The notes beneath the pieces are model-generated. The model saw only the letters and a list, made by a program, of their open reading frames with translations. It was not told the origin of the DNA and did not search any database. DNA of 8,182 bases. It comes from Hungatella sp. UBA3402. Its GTDB lineage: Bacteria; Bacillota; Clostridia; Lachnospirales; Lachnospiraceae. Shown here in pieces: positions 5,820-8,182 of the stretch; position 1 is the stretch's first letter, and every line of letters starts with the position of its first letter. The stretch is taken from contig DEPC01000160.1 in assembly GCA_002358555.1 (NCBI GenBank), forward strand, positions 1-8,182, given 5' to 3'. Both the position numbers and the translations under genes were made by a program.

Positions 5820-6920
5820 ATGGAATTAAAAAGAAAACTTCGGGTTGGTATTTTAGGAGCAACAGGAATGGTAGGACAGAGGTTTATCTCTCTATTGGAG
5901 AATCATCCTTGGTATGAAGTAGTTACTGTAGCAGCAAGTCCCCGTTCTGCTGGAAAAACTTATGAAGAAGCAGTAGGAGGCCGCTGGAAGATGAGCACAC
6001 CTATGCCAGAGGCAGTAAAGAATCTGGTTGTCATCAATGTAAATGAAGTGGAGAAGGTGGCAGCCGAAGTAGATTTTGTGTTCAGCGCAGTGGATATGAG
6101 CAAAGAGGAGATTAAGGCTATTGAAGAGACTTATGCAAAAACAGAGACTCCGGTAGTATCCAACAACAGCGCTCATCGATGGACTCCTGATGTGCCTATG
6201 GTAGTGCCAGAAATCAATCCTGAACACTTTAAAGTGATTGAATTTCAAAGAAAGCGTCTGGGGACAAAAAAGGGATTTATTGCTGTAAAACCTAACTGCT
6301 CTATCCAAAGTTATGCTCCAGTACTCACTGCATGGAAAGAATTTGAGCCTTATGAGGTAGTCGCAACTACATATCAGGCTATTTCTGGCGCAGGAAAAAC
6401 CTTTGGCGATTGGCCGGAGATGGTAGAGAATATTATTCCATATATCGGCGGAGAAGAAGAAAAGAGTGAACAGGAGCCATTGCGCTTGTGGGGAAAGATT
6501 GAAGATGGTGTCATTGTCAAGGCTAACGAACCAGCCATCACCTGCCAGTGTATTCGAGTTCCAGTACTCAATGGCCATACTGCAGCAGTTTTTGTAAAAT
6601 TTAAGAAGAAGCCATCTAAAGATGAGCTGATTGAAAAGCTAAGAGCATTTAAAGGGCTGCCTCAGGAGCTGAAACTTCCTAGTGCCCCAGAGCAGTTTAT
6701 CCAGTATTTAGAAGAAGACAATCGGCCTCAAGTATCTTTAGATGTGGATTTTGAACATGGCATGGGAATCTCTGTAGGACGTCTGAGAGAAGACAGCATC
6801 TATGATTATAAATTTGTAGGACTTTCCCACAATACAGTTCGTGGCGCAGCAGGAGGAGCTATCCTTTGTGCAGAACTTTTGACTGCACAAGGCTATATCG
6901 AAGTAAAAGAATCGATTTAA
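5820..6920 (+). CDS. asd: Aspartate-semialdehyde dehydrogenase, archaeal/fungal type
   Basis: This enzyme reduces beta-aspartyl phosphate to aspartate semialdehyde using NADPH. It is the branch point to lysine/diaminopimelate, threonine, methionine and isoleucine. The 366-aa protein opens with the Rossmann motif GILGATGMVGQRF (GATGMVG at 13-19). It has VSNNSAHRW (about 113-121), the catalytic cysteine in KPNCSIQ (Cys150), SGAGKTFGDWPEM, and the probable catalytic histidine in VLNGHTAAV (His243). Length and motif spacing fit the archaeal/fungal subclass rather than the E. coli Asd subclass. The start is uncertain. At the ATG at 5808 the AAAGGA (5802-5807) abuts the codon, too close to act as a ribosome binding site. 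The ATG at 5820 has it 12 nt upstream and begins MELKRKLRVG, so I prefer 5820. galM follows after 33 bp, suggesting co-transcription. Confidence 0.93.
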   Translation: MELKRKLRVGILGATGMVGQRFISLLENHPWYEVVTVAASPRSAGKTYEEAVGGRWKMSTPMPEAVKNLVVINVNEVEKVAAEVDFVFSAVDMSKEEIKAIEETYAKTETPVVSNNSAHRWTPDVPMVVPEINPEHFKVIEFQRKRLGTKKGFIAVKPNCSIQSYAPVLTAWKEFEPYEVVATTYQAISGAGKTFGDWPEMVENIIPYIGGEEEKSEQEPLRLWGKIEDGVIVKANEPAITCQCIRVPVLNGHTAAVFVKFKKKPSKDELIEKLRAFKGLPQELKLPSAPEQFIQYLEEDNRPQVSLDVDFEHGMGISVGRLREDSIYDYKFVGLSHNTVRGAAGGAILCAELLTAQGYIEVKESI

Positions 6921-6953
6921 AAATTGATATTTCTATATGAGGAGGTAATAATC

Positions 6954-8015
6954 ATGGGGTACACAAAGACAGAATTTGGAACAATGAAGGATGGAAGGAC
7001 CGTTTATCGCTACACCCTAAACAATGAGCATGGGGTTTCGGCTTCTTTTACAGACCTTGGGGCTATCTGGCTGACAATGCTGGTGCCAGACAGAGAAGGA
7101 AACATGGCAGATGTGGTTTTAGGGTATGACACAGTGGAGACAGTCCTCACAGGCTCTGGACATATGGGAGAGCCTGTAGGCCGGTATGCCAACCGTATTG
7201 GAGGAGCAAAATTTACTTTAAATGGCAAGACCTATGAATTAGCCAAGAATTCATCAGGAAAACACAGCCTGCACAGTGGGCCAGATTTTTACAGAAATCG
7301 TGTTTGGGAGACAGAGCTTGAGGAGACCCAGTTAGGCACAAGCATCCATTTTTCCCTGTTCAGTCCAGATGGGGACCAGGGATATCCAGGTAATGCCAAT
7401 ATAACAGTCAGCTATACTTTGACTGCTGATGACAGCTTGAAACTGGATTACCATATGGTATGCGATGCAGATACGATTGCCAATTTTACGAATCATGTGT
7501 ATTTTAATTTGGCAGGACATGGCTCTGGCTCTGCTATGTCTCAAAAGGTATGGATGGATGCAGATTATTATACTGTAACAGACCAGGATTCCATAACAAC
7601 TGGAGAGTTGGCCACAGTGAAGGAAACTCCTATGGACTTTACGGTGATGAAGCCATTGTCCCAGGATATTGAGGCAGATTTTGAACCCTTGAAGCTGGGA
7701 GGAGGTTATGACCATAACTGGTGCTTTAATCATCCGGCTGGAGAGCTGACTTTATGTGCCAAGGCTTGTGACGAGGTCAGCGGAAGAATGATGGAAGTAT
7801 ATACAGACCTTCCAGGAGTACAGTTATATACAGGCAATAATTTAAAGGCAACCTGTGTCGGAAAGGATGGAGTTTCTTATAAACCAAGAGATGGATATTG
7901 CTTTGAGACTCAGAATTATCCAGATGCAATAAATAAAGAAAATTTCCCATCAGCAGTGGTAAAGGCTGGAGAGGAATATAAGACTACTACTATCTATAAG
8001 TTTTATACCATTTAA
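6954..8015 (+). CDS. galM: Aldose 1-epimerase (galactose mutarotase)
   Basis: It interconverts the alpha and beta anomers of galactose, glucose and related sugars, feeding the Leloir pathway. The 353-aa protein has family landmarks: GRYANRIGGAKFTLNG (Asn80, Arg81), the histidine of the LHSG motif (His107), catalytic His181 in TNHVYFNLAG, substrate-binding Asp253 in GGGYDHNW, and catalytic Glu318 in FETQNYPDAIN. No signal peptide is visible, so it should be cytoplasmic. The ATG at 6954 is chosen because GAGGAGG (6939-6945) ends 8 nt before it. A longer frame back to a TTG at 6924 would place that ribosome binding site inside the gene. It lies 33 bp after asd and is probably on the same transcript, although the two have no obvious metabolic link. 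Confidence 0.94.
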   Translation: MGYTKTEFGTMKDGRTVYRYTLNNEHGVSASFTDLGAIWLTMLVPDREGNMADVVLGYDTVETVLTGSGHMGEPVGRYANRIGGAKFTLNGKTYELAKNSSGKHSLHSGPDFYRNRVWETELEETQLGTSIHFSLFSPDGDQGYPGNANITVSYTLTADDSLKLDYHMVCDADTIANFTNHVYFNLAGHGSGSAMSQKVWMDADYYTVTDQDSITTGELATVKETPMDFTVMKPLSQDIEADFEPLKLGGGYDHNWCFNHPAGELTLCAKACDEVSGRMMEVYTDLPGVQLYTGNNLKATCVGKDGVSYKPRDGYCFETQNYPDAINKENFPSAVVKAGEEYKTTTIYKFYTI

Positions 8016-8019
8016 TTGT

Positions 8020-8029
8020 TAAGCGTTTA
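8020..8029. promoter_or_regulatory. Possible LacI-family-like operator half-palindrome
   Basis: TAAGCGTTTA is an imperfect dyad around a central CG, the general pattern of LacI-family sites, and begins 5 bp after the galM stop. One mismatch pair and the short length make it weak. It could serve a gene beyond the right edge, or be chance. Confidence 0.15.
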
Positions 8030-8065
8030 TGGTAAAAAGCAGAGCTGTTACAAAATGACAAGTTT

Positions 8066-8114
8066 CTACAATATATAGCATGGATATTGGCGATAGCTAT
8101 GGTATATATTGTAG
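8066..8114. repeat. Long imperfect inverted repeat downstream of galM
   Basis: The left arm CTACAATATATA (8066-8077) pairs perfectly with TATATATTGTAG (8103-8114). After one G/G mismatch, five further pairs (8079-8083 with 8097-8101, one of them a G-T wobble) and, after an A/G mismatch, three more (8085-8087 with 8093-8095) extend the stem to about 20 pairs. The terminal loop is short, near 8088-8092. No T-run follows on either strand, so it is not a standard intrinsic terminator. It could be an RNA stability hairpin, a processed small RNA, an operator dyad or a mobile-repeat remnant. Confidence 0.6.
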
Positions 8115-8128
8115 TAGTTATCAAGCAT

Positions 8129-8150
8129 CAATAAAAATCATTTTTGATTG
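8129..8150. terminator. Weak AT-rich hairpin, possible terminator
   Basis: CAATAAAAA (8129-8137) and TTTTTGATTG (8141-8150) form a stem with one mismatch and a TCAT loop, 14 nt after the larger inverted repeat. The T-rich right arm is part of the stem, not a tail beyond it, and only one G-C pair closes it, so termination activity would be weak. It is the only terminator-like structure I see after galM. Confidence 0.25.
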
Positions 8151-8182
8151 CTGTAGTTAGATTGAAACAAAATAATAAGCGG

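Noticed and set aside
5892..6578. A 228-codon minus-strand open frame inside asd.
   Set aside because: It lies wholly opposite a clear asd gene, and its composition (many Cys, His, Phe and Ser) is typical of an antisense shadow. It has no recognisable domain.

Overview
The window looks like a chromosomal segment from a low-GC Firmicute, most likely a Clostridia member of the Lachnospiraceae type. This is inferred from the A/T-rich codon use, strong GGAGG-type ribosome binding sites, a short (insert-free) type IIA topoisomerase B subunit, an archaeal/fungal-type aspartate-semialdehyde dehydrogenase and a Gram-positive LexA box. I cannot name the species. I found no tRNA, rRNA, CRISPR array or insertion sequence.

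Layout. On the left edge (1-186, minus strand) is the N-terminal part of a small XRE-family helix-turn-helix regulator that resembles restriction-modification controller (C) proteins. A pair of 11-bp direct repeats, 15 bp apart, sits in its promoter and looks like its own operator. The 368-bp divergent intergenic region (187-554) also holds a LexA/SOS-type palindrome, two candidate sigma-A promoters reading right, and a roughly 220-nt leader with competing small hairpins.

The main operon reads rightward. It encodes the two subunits of a type IIA topoisomerase, probably topoisomerase IV (parE at 555-2474, parC at 2551-4785). A DeoD-type purine-nucleoside phosphorylase follows only 32 bp later (4818-5537). 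ParC lacks a canonical GyrA box, is shorter than GyrA, and carries GDASIYD in the quinolone-binding helix, with Ala where most enzymes have Ser. An SOS box ahead of parEC fits the known LexA control of parEC in Bacillus subtilis: decatenation capacity would rise during DNA damage.

After a roughly 280-bp gap with only weak promoter candidates comes a second rightward pair: asd (5820-6920, aspartate-family amino acid and diaminopimelate synthesis) and galM (6954-8015, aldose 1-epimerase), 33 bp apart. The last 167 bp carry no gene but contain a long imperfect inverted repeat (8066-8114) and a smaller one (8129-8150).

Most of the window is housekeeping. The parts that deserve a second look are the regulatory region at 187-554 and the hairpin region at 8016-8182. 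I did not see convincing evidence of a wholly new system; anything attached to the XRE regulator would lie to the left of position 1.
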